A stretch of 12,215 nt of DNA from Rhodospirillaceae bacterium (GCA_018700655.1 JABIUG010000517.1:1-12215), one strand, 5' to 3'; positions 1-6,495 are shown, counted from the first letter of the stretch. Notes: generated by a model not told the origin, from the sequence alone. Translations and numbers: made by a program.

Positions 1-1
1 A

Positions 2-195
2 GACCTGGTGAACGGCTGTTGCAGGCGTCTGCGCGCCGCCGGCATGCCGCTCAGCCGCGCCATGATCAGCTATCGCACCCTGCATCCGCTGTTCGAGGCG
101 ATCTGGCTGCGCTGGGATCAAACCGCTGGTGTCGGCACCTATGAAATGCCCCATGGCGAAACCGGAACGCGCCTCTTCCACAACAGCCCGGTCGG
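2..195 (+). pseudogene. Truncated N-terminal piece of an adenylate/guanylate cyclase-type protein (left edge cut)
   Basis: Read from base 2, the frame gives LVNGCCRRLRAAGMPLSRA, then ISYRTLHPLFEAIWLRW, a short acidic turn, and LFHNSP. This is the pattern of the region N-terminal to the catalytic domain in many alphaproteobacterial class III cyclases: a C-x-x-L-R-A-A-G-x-P-L-x-R stretch, then R-T-L-H-P-L-[FY]-E, then a W-R-rich turn and an N-S-P step. Resemblance stops right after NSP at about position 192. From there the frame is only the complement of the LysR gene, ending at a stop at 359-361. No catalytic domain is present, so no cyclase activity can come from this piece. The gene start lies left of the window, and the fragment could belong to a longer gene upstream. 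Identification is by family resemblance from memory, without alignment. Confidence 0.5.
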
Positions 196-1010
196 TGACA
201 GCAGGAGCCAGTACGCACCGACATCGAGCTCCGGGCAACCCGGCATCGCCACCAGACTGCCTGCGGCCAATTCCCGTTCGACGAACATCGCAGTTGCCAG
301 CACAACACCCAACCCGGCCTGCGCAGCAGCGATCGCGGCATCGTCGACGTCAAAGCGGTGAGGGAACGACAGATCAGCCATGTCGACACCGTGCGCCTTG
401 CACCACACCTGCCAATCCCAGTCGTCCTGCGTTGCACCCAGAAGGGGTAGCCGCACGAGATCAGCCAGACCGATTACCGACTCTCGTTCGATCAGCCCTG
501 GCGAAGCATAAATTCCGCAGCAATCATCCACCAGTTTCTCTGCTCCACGCCGTATCGGCTTGCCGCGCGAATAGGCGATCGCCAAGTCGACATCATGTTC
601 GGACATCGGTGTTGGTTCGGCAAAGGTTTCCAGACTGACCCGAATACGCGAATGCCGGGCGCGAAAGTCATCCAGTCGGGGGATCAGCCAGCGCATGGCA
701 AGCGAGGCCGTGACCCGCAGCGAGACTTCGTTGGCGTCCCGGGTAACGCGCGTGTCGCGGCAACCATCGATTCGATGGCCGGTGAGAGTTCGCGCGAGAA
801 CGACCGGCCGTCATCGGTCAGCTCGATCGCGTTGTTGCGTCGATGGAACAGCATCACGCCCAGCGCCTCTTCAAGCTGCTTGAGTTGATGGCTGACGGCC
901 CCAGCCGTGACCGACAGTTCCACAGCAGCCGCCTTCACACTTTCGTGGCGCGCGACGCATTCGAAGGCGCGCAGGGCGTTGAGAGAGACGCCATTGGGAA
1001 GCCGCTGCAT
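139..1010 (-). pseudogene. LysR-family transcriptional regulator (GcvA-like), frameshifted and probably 3'-altered
   Basis: Bases 1010 down to about 745 encode an N-terminal winged helix-turn-helix: LNALRAFECVARHESVKAAA, then LSVTAGAVSHQLKQLEEALG, the GcvA-type LysR signature. The start at 1010 is backed by GAGGAA 7 bases upstream. The frame then drifts into SRCGSRPRLPCAG and stops at 684. The substrate-binding domain continues in another frame (DANEVSLRVTASLAMRWLIP, and so on to YWLLLSPTGLL) and ends at 139. Moving between frames needs one extra base around CCCGGG at 738-743. The last residues (WKRRVPVSPWGIS) do not look like the usual family ending, which has an F-R-x-W-L motif, and coincide with the break in the facing cyclase fragment. 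A sequencing or assembly error could explain the frameshift. As it stands the gene cannot make a full-length regulator. Its former target is unknown. Confidence 0.75.
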
Positions 1011-1045
1011 GAGGATTCCTCAATTTGTGATCTTCATGAATGTCA

Positions 1046-1058
1046 GTATCAAAGATAC
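1046..1058. promoter_or_regulatory. Dyad GTATCAAAGATAC upstream of the LysR gene
   Basis: A perfect 5-bp inverted repeat (GTATC, AAA, GATAC) lies 36 bases upstream of the LysR start. A second palindrome, TTCATGAA, sits at 1033-1040. LysR regulators commonly bind interrupted dyads in their own divergent promoter region, so this is a candidate autoregulatory site. The assignment rests on position and symmetry only. Confidence 0.25.
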
Positions 1059-1127
1059 AGAGGCTAGCCTGCATTATTCCACCTCAACTTTGGGGCCACC
1101 TGAAGACAACACCTTCCACATCGGGGC

Positions 1128-1159
1128 TTGATATATTTCGATAAAACTAGAAATATAGT
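1128..1159 (+). promoter_or_regulatory. Putative sigma70-like promoter of the arsR-permease unit
   Basis: TTGATA at 1128-1133 is a good -35 match. The -10 is either AATATA (1152-1157, spacing 18) or TATAGT (1154-1159, spacing 20, long). The stretch is AT-rich in an otherwise G+C-rich region. The operator half-sites described separately lie inside it. Confidence 0.4.
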
Positions 1160-1170
1160 ATATTGAAATA
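1134..1170. promoter_or_regulatory. Candidate ArsR operator: three TATTTC/GAAATA half-sites
   Basis: TATTTCGATA (1134-1143) and TATTGAAATA (1161-1170) form a 9-of-10 inverted repeat with a 17-base spacer. A further GAAATA at 1150-1155 pairs perfectly with TATTTC at 1134-1139. The site sits between the putative -35 and the ribosome-binding site (GGAG, 1173-1176) of the ArsR gene, where a bound dimer would block RNA polymerase. This matches the autorepressed layout usual for ArsR-family genes. Binding is inferred. Confidence 0.5.
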
Positions 1171-1183
1171 ATGGAGTCGCTCG

Positions 1184-1513
1184 ATGATCGAACTGGAAGA
1201 AGCAGCGCAGGGCTTTGCCGCAGCCGGGTCCGAGCCACGTTTGACGGTTCTGCTCGCTCTGGTCCGCGCAGGTGGCAGGGGCCTGAGCGTCGGCGAGATC
1301 CAGGAACGGGTTGCCATTCCGGCCTCGACCCTGGCCCATCACCTTAAGTTCCTTGCCGCGGCGGGCCTGGTCGAACAGGAAAAGGAGGGTCGCACGATCA
1401 TCAACCGTGCGGCCTATGACCGCCTGCAGGCGCTGGCCGACTTCCTGTTGCTCCAATGTTGTTCGCAGCCAGGCCAGACCAGTACCCTTGTCAACTTCTC
1501 AAAGTCCGCCTGA
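1184..1513 (+). CDS. ArsR-family winged-helix repressor with C-terminal Cys-Cys pair
   Basis: This 109-residue protein has the small single-domain ArsR architecture. Helices cover about residues 4-45. The recognition helix is ASTLAHHLKFLAAAG (47-61), and a beta wing follows (EQEKEGRTIINR, 64-75). A C-terminal dimerisation helix ends in LLLQCC, with C92 and C93. A Cys pair at this place suggests sensing of a thiophilic metal, metalloid or thiol oxidant, but no classical ELCVCDL-type alpha-3 motif is present, so the effector is open. The ATG at 1184 has GGAG 7 bases upstream. The stop is 10 bases before the permease start, and the permease ribosome-binding site (GAGG) overlaps this stop codon, so the two genes are almost certainly one transcript. 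The protein probably represses that transcript through the AT-rich operator upstream. The family is clear; the ligand is not. Confidence 0.88.
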   Translation: MIELEEAAQGFAAAGSEPRLTVLLALVRAGGRGLSVGEIQERVAIPASTLAHHLKFLAAAGLVEQEKEGRTIINRAAYDRLQALADFLLLQCCSQPGQTSTLVNFSKSA

Positions 1514-1523
1514 GGCCACGACC

Positions 1524-2570
1524 ATGACCGATCTCAGCCTTGCACCGACCACAACCACCCTGCGCCGCACCGCCGGTTACCTCACCAGCGTCTGGCTGCT
1601 GATCGCGCTTATCCCTCTGGGCATTCTGATCCTCGACCCCGTGCAGTTTCCGCCGATCATGGAGATCTCGATCCGCGCGCTTCTGGGCACCCTGCCCTAT
1701 ATCGCCGTCGCGGTTTTGCTGATTGCCACTCTCAAGGCCAGCGGAGCCGAGGCCGTGGTTGCCCGTGCCTTTGTCGGGCGGCCCTCGCGCATGATCGTTC
1801 TCGCCGCCCTGTTCGGCGGGCTGGCGCCGTTCTGTTCGTGCGAGGTCATTCCCTTCATCGCCGGCCTGCTGGCGCTGGGCGTGCCCTTGCCCGCCGTGAT
1901 GGCGTTCTGGCTCGCCTCACCCCTGATAGACCCGCCGACCCTCTTCATCACGGCCGGCGCCCTGGGCTGGGAATTTGCCGTCGGCAAGGCGATCGCGGCG
2001 GTCTCGATCGGCCTCATGGGTGGTTTTGCACTCAAGGCCTTCATGACCAGCGGTGCCTTTGCCGATCCGCTGCGCCCGCGCACCGGCGGTGGCTGCGCCA
2101 GCTGCGGTACCTCACCCTTCGACGGCCGCCCGGTCTGGCGCTTCTGGCGCGAAGAGGAGCGCCGCGCCACCTTCCGCCGCGAAGGCACGGCCAACGCCAT
2201 CTTCCTGTTGAAGTGGCTCGCCTTCGCCTATCTGCTCGAAGGCCTGCTGATCACCTATGTCCCGGCCGAAGCGATCGGCCCGGTCGTCGGCGGCGACTGC
2301 CTGCTCTCGATCATGATCGCAGCCTTCATCGGTGCGCCAGCTTATCTCAACAGCTATGCCGCGCCGCCGCTGGTTGCCGGCCTGATGGAACAGGGCATGA
2401 GCCCCGGCGCCGCAATGGCCTTCATGGTCGGCGGCGCAGTCAGCTCGATCCCGGCCATGGCTGCGGTCTGGTCCCTCGTGAAGGCACCCGTCTTTGCCAG
2501 CTACATGATCCTGGGCATCGGCGGCGCAATCATCGTCGGCGCCGTGTTCGGCGCTGTGCTGGGCGGCTGA
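1524..2570 (+). CDS. Permease of the ArsP/YraQ family (PF03773-type), inner membrane
   Basis: The product has 348 residues and roughly eight hydrophobic segments: about 20-37, 48-70, 89-118, 138-170, 224-246, 260-288, 294-319 and 325-347. The diagnostic stretch is LAPFCSCEVIPFIAGLLALG, with C104 and C106. This CSC turn inside a membrane segment is typical of the family that includes the organoarsenical exporter ArsP. A polar loop between segments 4 and 5 carries GGGCASCG (C191, C194) followed by a charged WRFWREEERR stretch. The start at 1524 has GAGG at 1512-1515. The coupled ArsR gene suggests thiol-reactive or metalloid stress controls it. Export of an organoarsenical or related soft-ligand compound is plausible, but the family contains many permeases of unknown substrate and no other arsenic gene is in the window. 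Confidence 0.85.
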   Translation: MTDLSLAPTTTTLRRTAGYLTSVWLLIALIPLGILILDPVQFPPIMEISIRALLGTLPYIAVAVLLIATLKASGAEAVVARAFVGRPSRMIVLAALFGGLAPFCSCEVIPFIAGLLALGVPLPAVMAFWLASPLIDPPTLFITAGALGWEFAVGKAIAAVSIGLMGGFALKAFMTSGAFADPLRPRTGGGCASCGTSPFDGRPVWRFWREEERRATFRREGTANAIFLLKWLAFAYLLEGLLITYVPAEAIGPVVGGDCLLSIMIAAFIGAPAYLNSYAAPPLVAGLMEQGMSPGAAMAFMVGGAVSSIPAMAAVWSLVKAPVFASYMILGIGGAIIVGAVFGAVLGG

Positions 2571-2579
2571 AACAAACGC

Positions 2580-2685
2580 GTGTCACCCGGCCTTGAGCCG
2601 GGAGCTCGGGCAACACTGTTCTCGCTACTTTGCCTGATCGAAATCCCGGATCACGGTCGCCATGCTCCCTTGTCCGGGATGACAC
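2580..2685. repeat. Palindromic intergenic element with matching ends, alphaproteobacterial CCCGG type
   Basis: The left end GTGTCACCCGG (2580-2590) and right end CCGGGATGACAC (2674-2685) are inverted copies apart from one base. Inside are a hairpin CCCGGC-CTTGA-GCCGGG (2586-2602) and a second arm pair ATCCCGGA (2643-2650) and TCCGGGAT (2673-2680). Elements beginning near GTCATCCCGGCCTTGAGCCGGGA are widely dispersed between genes in alphaproteobacteria, and this looks like one, about 106 bases long. It lies just past the permease stop in a convergent spacer and may also act as a bidirectional terminator. Copy number in this genome cannot be seen here. Confidence 0.65.
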
Positions 2686-2737
2686 ATATCGAATTTCCAG
2701 TGGTGGCGTTCGGCGGCAAGAGCAAAGCGGCCGCCGA

Positions 2738-2802
2738 CCGGTGCGACGGCACCGGCGCGCCAAAGGCGCGGAAGCCAAGCGTGCGGAGTACGCACCCGGT
2801 GC
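2738..2802. repeat. Chain of small perfect hairpins in the convergent spacer
   Basis: Four consecutive short inverted repeats occur: CCGGTGC-GACG-GCACCGG (2738-2755), CGCGCC-AAA-GGCGCG (2756-2770), GTGCG-GAGTA-CGCAC (2781-2795), and GCACC-C-GGTGC (2792-2802, overlapping the previous one). The GGTGC/GCACC arms can also pair across hairpins. The rest of 2571-2857 holds the palindromic element and the sdhB 3' region; I see no convincing gene in it. Confidence 0.5.
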
Positions 2803-2816
2803 TTGAGGGAACAACC

Positions 2817-2844
2817 AAAACCCCCCGCCGCACTACAGCCGGGG
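2817..2844 (-). terminator. Possible weak intrinsic terminator after sdhB
   Basis: On the minus strand a G+C-rich stem (CCCCG with CGGGG, inner GC/GC pair, 2-base bulge; 2823-2844) is followed by a short GGTTTT run, 13 bases past the sdhB stop. The T run is short and the stem is imperfect, so it may be weak. Confidence 0.35.
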
Positions 2845-2857
2845 CGGCACCTGACTT

Positions 2858-3640
2858 CTAACCCTGCCGTTCCACCATCATCTTCTTGATCTCGCCGATC
2901 GCCTTGGCCGGGTTGAGGTGTTTCGGGCAGGACTTGGCGCAGTTCATGATCGTGTGGCAGCGATAAAGTTTGAACGGGTCTTCGAGTTCGTCGAGTCGTT
3001 CGTTGGTTGCTTCGTCGCGGCTGTCGGCGATCCAGCGATAAGCCTGCAGCAGCACGGCGGGGCCGAGATAACGGTCGGAGTTCCACCAGTAACTGGGGCA
3101 GCTCGTCTGGCAGCAGAAACACAGGATGCACTCATAGAGTCCGTCCAGCTCCTCGCGTTCCTCAGGTGACTGCAGGCGTTCCTTGTCGGGTAAGGCCGGG
3201 GTTTCGGTCTGCATCCAGGGCTTGATCGAGGCGAGCTGCTCATAGGCATGGCTGAGATCGGGGATGAGATCCTTGACCACGCCCATATGGGGCAAGGGAT
3301 AGATCTTCACGTCGCCCTTCACCTCGTCGATCGGCTTGGTGCAGGCCAGCGTGTTGGTCCCGTCGATGTTCATCGCGCAGGAACCGCAGATGCCTTCGCG
3401 GCAGGAGCGCCGGAACGTGAGCGTCGGGTCGGTCTCGTTCTTGATCTTGATCAGCGCGTCCAGAACCATCGGCCCGCACTTGTCACGGTCGACCTCATAG
3501 GTATCGAGCTGCGGAGTATCGCCGCTGTCTGGGTCATACCGGTAGACCTTGAACCGCGTGCGGTTCTTGGCGTCATCCTGGACGGGATGGGCCTTGCCGT
3601 TACGGACTCTGGAGTTTTTCGGCAGTCGGAATTCAGCCAT
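2858..3640 (-). CDS. sdhB: Succinate dehydrogenase iron-sulfur subunit
   Basis: SdhB passes electrons from the flavin in SdhA to the membrane quinone site. The protein has 260 residues, the usual length. The N-terminal ferredoxin-type domain carries the [2Fe-2S] ligands in CREGICGSC (C80, C85, C88) and C100. The C-terminal domain has CILCFCCQTSCP (C171, C174, C177, with C181) and CHTIMNCAKSCPKHLNP (C228, C234, C238). By family precedent the [4Fe-4S] ligands are C171, C174, C177 and C238, and the [3Fe-4S] ligands are C181, C228 and C234. PSYWW just after C181 matches the quinone-site region. All ligands are intact. The start MAEFRLPKNS is typical of alphaproteobacterial SdhB, though the Shine-Dalgarno signal is poor (a G run about 11 bases upstream). 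It lies 15 bases after the small exported-protein gene and ends the operon. Confidence 0.98.
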   Translation of the reverse strand: MAEFRLPKNSRVRNGKAHPVQDDAKNRTRFKVYRYDPDSGDTPQLDTYEVDRDKCGPMVLDALIKIKNETDPTLTFRRSCREGICGSCAMNIDGTNTLACTKPIDEVKGDVKIYPLPHMGVVKDLIPDLSHAYEQLASIKPWMQTETPALPDKERLQSPEEREELDGLYECILCFCCQTSCPSYWWNSDRYLGPAVLLQAYRWIADSRDEATNERLDELEDPFKLYRCHTIMNCAKSCPKHLNPAKAIGEIKKMMVERQG

Positions 3641-3655
3641 GTGACAAGGGCCCCG

Positions 3656-3910
3656 TCAGTCGTCGCCGAGTTGAACACAAAGGTCGGTCTGCTGTTGGGC
3701 AAACTGGCAAATCAGAAGGATGTGCTGGCGCTGCAACACAAACTCCAGGTGCCCGGCGCTGTTGTGGTAGGTCGAGACCACGACAAATCCTGCCGCAAGT
3801 GCCTCGGCCATCCTGAAAGTGCTCTGTCGCCAAGAGTTGTTGGCTTGCGCCGACATCGCGGTGAACACCACCGAAAGCGCCAGAAGGGTAGACAAAAGAG
3901 TACGTCGCAT
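3656..3910 (-). CDS. Small exported protein of unknown function within the sdh operon
   Basis: This encodes 84 residues starting MRRTLLSTLLALSVVFTAMS, a clear Sec signal peptide with likely cleavage after AQA at residue 23. The mature part is about 61 residues, with one segment GFVVVSTYHNSAGHLEFVLQ and two cysteines (C68 and C78) that could form a disulfide in the periplasm. No membrane anchor or catalytic motif is visible. The ATG at 3910 is chosen over the in-frame TTG at 3928 because AGGAGA lies 6 bases upstream of the ATG and the signal peptide begins there. It starts 14 bases after the sdhA stop and ends 15 bases before sdhB, so it must be co-transcribed with both. The layout resembles small secreted proteins with a hydrophobic V-L-Q strand followed by two spaced cysteines, but I cannot name a family. 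A role in SDH assembly or envelope redox state is a guess. Confidence 0.78.
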   Translation of the reverse strand: MRRTLLSTLLALSVVFTAMSAQANNSWRQSTFRMAEALAAGFVVVSTYHNSAGHLEFVLQRQHILLICQFAQQQTDLCVQLGDD

Positions 3911-3924
3911 GGCGTGTCTCCTGC

Positions 3925-5721
3925 TCAATAGACCCGCGGTTTGGGCGGGATCGGTTCAATCTCGTCGGTCAACGGATTCATATGGACGGGGCGGAAATCG
4001 ATAGTGTGTTTGCCGTCTTCCTCGAGCCAGCAAACCGAATGTTTCATCCAGTTTTCGTCATCACGGTCGGCAAAATCCTCGCGCGCATGGGCGCCGCGGC
4101 TTTCCTTGCGGTTCTCGGCACAGTTGATCGTGACGACCGCCTGTCGCCTCAGATTATCAAGCTCCCAGGTCTCAAGCAGGTCCGTGTTCCAGATCATCGA
4201 CTGGTCCGCGACATTCACGTCCTCGAAGCTGGCAAAAACTTCACCCATCTTCTTGCAGCCTTCTTCCAGCGTCTCCTGGGTACGGAAAACCGCAGCATCG
4301 GTCTGCATGGTGCGCTGCATGTTGGAGCGAATTTCTGCCGTCCGGGTGCCACCCTTGGCGTGGCGCAGACGATCGAGCCGCTCGAGCGTGGCTTCGCCGG
4401 CATCCTTGGGCAGGTCACGCGGGGTCTGGTGGGGTTTGACGATCTCGGCCACGCGCATCGCAGCCGCGCGCCCGAAGACCACGAGATCAAGCAGCGAGTT
4501 CGAACCCAGCCGGTTGGCGCCATGGACCGAGACACAGGCGGCCTCGCCCGAAGCCATCAGGCCGGGCACGACCGCGTCGGGATCGCCGTCACGCGGGTTG
4601 ACGACCTCGCCGTGATAGTTCGCGGGAATACCGCCCATGTTGTAATGCACCGTCGGCAGCACCGGGATCGGCTCCTTGGTGACATCGACGCCGGCAAAAA
4701 TCCTGGCACTTTCAGAGATACCGGGAAGACGGTGACCGATGACGTCGGGGTCGAGATGGTCGAGCTTGAGGAAGAGATGATCGCTCTCGTCGCCGACACC
4801 GCGTCCGTCGCGAATCTCCATGGTCATCGCGCGTGACACGACATCGCGGCTCGCCAGATCCTTGGCCGAAGGCGCGTAACGTTCCATGAAACGTTCGCCC
4901 TCCGAGTTCACAAGATAACCGCCCTCGCCGCGCACGCCTTCGGTGATCAGCACACCGGCACCATAGATTCCGGTCGGATGGAACTGGACGAACTCCATGT
5001 CCTGGAGCACCAGACCGGCGCGCAGCGCCATACCGTTGCCGTCGCCCGTGCAGGTATGGGCCGAGGTGCAGGAGAAATAGCAGCGCCCGTAACCACCAGT
5101 CGCCAGGATCGTCATGTGGGCATTGAAGCGATGGATCGTGCCATCTTCCAGGCACCAGGCCATGACGCCGCGGCAGGAACCGTCATCGTCCATTATGAGA
5201 TCGAGCGCAAAATACTCCAGGAAGAACTGCGCCTGGTTTTTAAGGGACTGCTGGTAGAGCGTGTGCAGGATGGCGTGACCGGTGCGATCGGCGGCAGCAC
5301 AGGTCCGCTGGGCGGTGCCCTTGCCGTATCCCGTCGTCATGCCGCCAAAGGCGCGCTGGTAGATCTTGCCTTCGGGTGTGCGTGAGAACGGCACACCGTA
5401 ATGCTCCAGTTCGATCACCGCCGCCGGGGCTTCCTTGCACATGTACTCGATCGCGTCCTGGTCGCCGAGCCAGTCGGAACCCTTGACCGTGTCGTACATG
5501 TGGTAACGCCAGTCATCCTCACCCATGTTGCCGAGCGCGGCCGAGATGCCGCCCTGGGCGGCCACGGTGTGGCTGCGGGTCGGGAACACCTTGGTGATGC
5601 AGGCGGTATGAAGACCGGCTTCTGCGAGGCCGAGTGTGGCGCGCAAGCCTGCGCCGCCGGCGCCCACGACAATGACGTCATAGTTGTGATCGATGATGGT
5701 GTAGGCAGACGACGCAGTCAT
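3925..5721 (-). CDS. sdhA: Succinate dehydrogenase flavoprotein subunit
   Basis: SdhA oxidises succinate to fumarate at a covalently bound FAD on the cytoplasmic face of the inner membrane. The product is 598 residues, the normal length. Residues 15-26 (DVIVVGAGGAGL) form the dinucleotide-binding motif. TRSHTVAAQGG contains H51, the expected FAD-linking histidine. Substrate and catalytic residues are present: H248 in QFHPTG, R264 in EGVRGEGG, R297 in VVSRAMT, and H359 in TVHYNMGG. Capping-domain and C-terminal helical regions follow, ending PPKPRVY. The start at 5721 gives the family-like N-terminus and has GAGGA about 9 bases upstream; the longer open frame to 5799 overlaps sdhD and is not expected. 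It begins 19 bases after sdhD. Confidence 0.98.
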   Translation of the reverse strand: MTASSAYTIIDHNYDVIVVGAGGAGLRATLGLAEAGLHTACITKVFPTRSHTVAAQGGISAALGNMGEDDWRYHMYDTVKGSDWLGDQDAIEYMCKEAPAAVIELEHYGVPFSRTPEGKIYQRAFGGMTTGYGKGTAQRTCAAADRTGHAILHTLYQQSLKNQAQFFLEYFALDLIMDDDGSCRGVMAWCLEDGTIHRFNAHMTILATGGYGRCYFSCTSAHTCTGDGNGMALRAGLVLQDMEFVQFHPTGIYGAGVLITEGVRGEGGYLVNSEGERFMERYAPSAKDLASRDVVSRAMTMEIRDGRGVGDESDHLFLKLDHLDPDVIGHRLPGISESARIFAGVDVTKEPIPVLPTVHYNMGGIPANYHGEVVNPRDGDPDAVVPGLMASGEAACVSVHGANRLGSNSLLDLVVFGRAAAMRVAEIVKPHQTPRDLPKDAGEATLERLDRLRHAKGGTRTAEIRSNMQRTMQTDAAVFRTQETLEEGCKKMGEVFASFEDVNVADQSMIWNTDLLETWELDNLRRQAVVTINCAENRKESRGAHAREDFADRDDENWMKHSVCWLEEDGKHTIDFRPVHMNPLTDEIEPIPPKPRVY

Positions 5722-5740
5722 GATGGTTTGTCCTCGGCCT

Positions 5741-6094
5741 TTAAGCGGCAAGCATGATGATGGAAACAATCCCGGCGACCGCCAGGAAAACGGTGCCAAG
5801 CAGCAGCGCGATCTGGAGGCCGACCTTCAAGGGTTCGTTATGGACGTAATCCTCGATCACGACCTGAACGCCAAGCTTCATGTGGTAGAGCCCGGTGCCG
5901 ATCAGCAGGATCAGAGCGATCGGCGTGATCGGGATCTGCATCAACTCGGTGAACTCGCGGTAGCTTGCGCCTGCCATGCTGGGCAGCAGGCCGACCAGGA
6001 AAATGATCAGCGGAATAAGGGCGACAGCGGTCAGCCGCTGGTGCCACCAGTGGGAGGTGCCGGTTTTAGACGGGCCGAGTTTGCGGTTCGACAT
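5741..6094 (-). CDS. sdhD: Succinate dehydrogenase membrane anchor subunit
   Basis: This 117-residue hydrophobic protein has three membrane spans, about 21-39, 55-77 and 92-115. The motif GLYHMKLGVQVVIEDYVH contains H71, the expected heme b ligand, and D82-Y83, the Asp-Tyr pair linked to ubiquinone binding in SdhD. With SdhC it anchors SdhAB to the inner membrane and forms the quinone site. The N-terminus (RKLGPSKTGTSHWWHQRLTAVAL) has the conserved polar leader before span 1. Its ATG at 6094 lies two bases past the sdhC stop, so translation is probably coupled. The longer open frame upstream is the sdhC gene in another frame. Confidence 0.94.
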   Translation of the reverse strand: MSNRKLGPSKTGTSHWWHQRLTAVALIPLIIFLVGLLPSMAGASYREFTELMQIPITPIALILLIGTGLYHMKLGVQVVIEDYVHNEPLKVGLQIALLLGTVFLAVAGIVSIIMLAA

Positions 6095-6096
6095 GA

Positions 6097-6495
6097 TTAC
6101 ATCGCTCCCGTCACTGTGAGACCCAGTACCCAGGCAACCGCCGTCAGACCAATCGTTCCCAGGATCACGGCCCAGCCGGTGCGCGTCACGGTCCCAAGCT
6201 CGAAACCATGGCCGGCGTCCCAGAAGAGATGTCGGATGCCGTTGAGCAGGTGATAAAAAAGGCAGACCGAGAAGCCGAACAGGAAAAGATACCCCAGCCA
6301 CGATCCGGCACACGCCTGCGCCAGTTCGAACGCTTCGGGGCCCGATGCCGCGGCCATCAGCCAAAGCACCAGGAACACGGTGCCCAGCGACAGCACAATG
6401 CCGGTGGCGCGATGCATGATCGACAGAACAGAGGTGATCTGCGGTCGATAGACCTGCAAATGCGGCGACAGCGGCCGGTTCGGGGCATCAGCCAT
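6097..6495 (-). CDS. sdhC: Succinate dehydrogenase cytochrome b556 subunit
   Basis: This 132-residue subunit starts MADAPNRPLSPHLQVYRPQI, the family signature RPLSPHLxxY, followed by SIMHRATG with S25 and R29 at the expected quinone-site positions. Three membrane spans are visible, about 29-49, 65-86 and 106-129. YHLLNGIRHLFWDAG contains H82, the expected second heme b ligand. It is the first gene of sdhC-D-A-(orf)-B. The start at 6495 is supported by AAGGAG 8 bases upstream; the upstream in-frame extension to 6555 has no family counterpart. A 127-base spacer separates it from mch, so the SDH operon may have its own promoter as well as read-through. Confidence 0.96.
   Translation of the reverse strand: MADAPNRPLSPHLQVYRPQITSVLSIMHRATGIVLSLGTVFLVLWLMAAASGPEAFELAQACAGSWLGYLFLFGFSVCLFYHLLNGIRHLFWDAGHGFELGTVTRTGWAVILGTIGLTAVAWVLGLTVTGAM

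Noticed and set aside
1697..2200. Minus-strand ORF opposite the permease
   Set aside because: Composition is a low-complexity shadow of hydrophobic codons; no domain or ribosome-binding site.
1184..2570. Complete arsenic resistance operon
   Set aside because: Only a regulator and an ArsP/YraQ-like permease are present, with no arsC, arsB/acr3, arsM or arsH, so I limited the call to the two families.
2571..2857. Possible CRISPR array in the repeat-rich spacer
   Set aside because: The repeats are inverted and unequal; there are no regularly spaced identical direct repeats and no cas genes.
2625..3131. Minus-strand ORF through the spacer into sdhB in another frame
   Set aside because: It is out of frame with sdhB and passes through hairpin repeats; no protein family resemblance.
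3248..3931. Plus-strand ORF (227 codons) opposite sdhB and the small exported gene
   Set aside because: It covers the complement of two genes with better evidence (iron-sulfur motifs, signal peptide with RBS) and has no recognisable domain.
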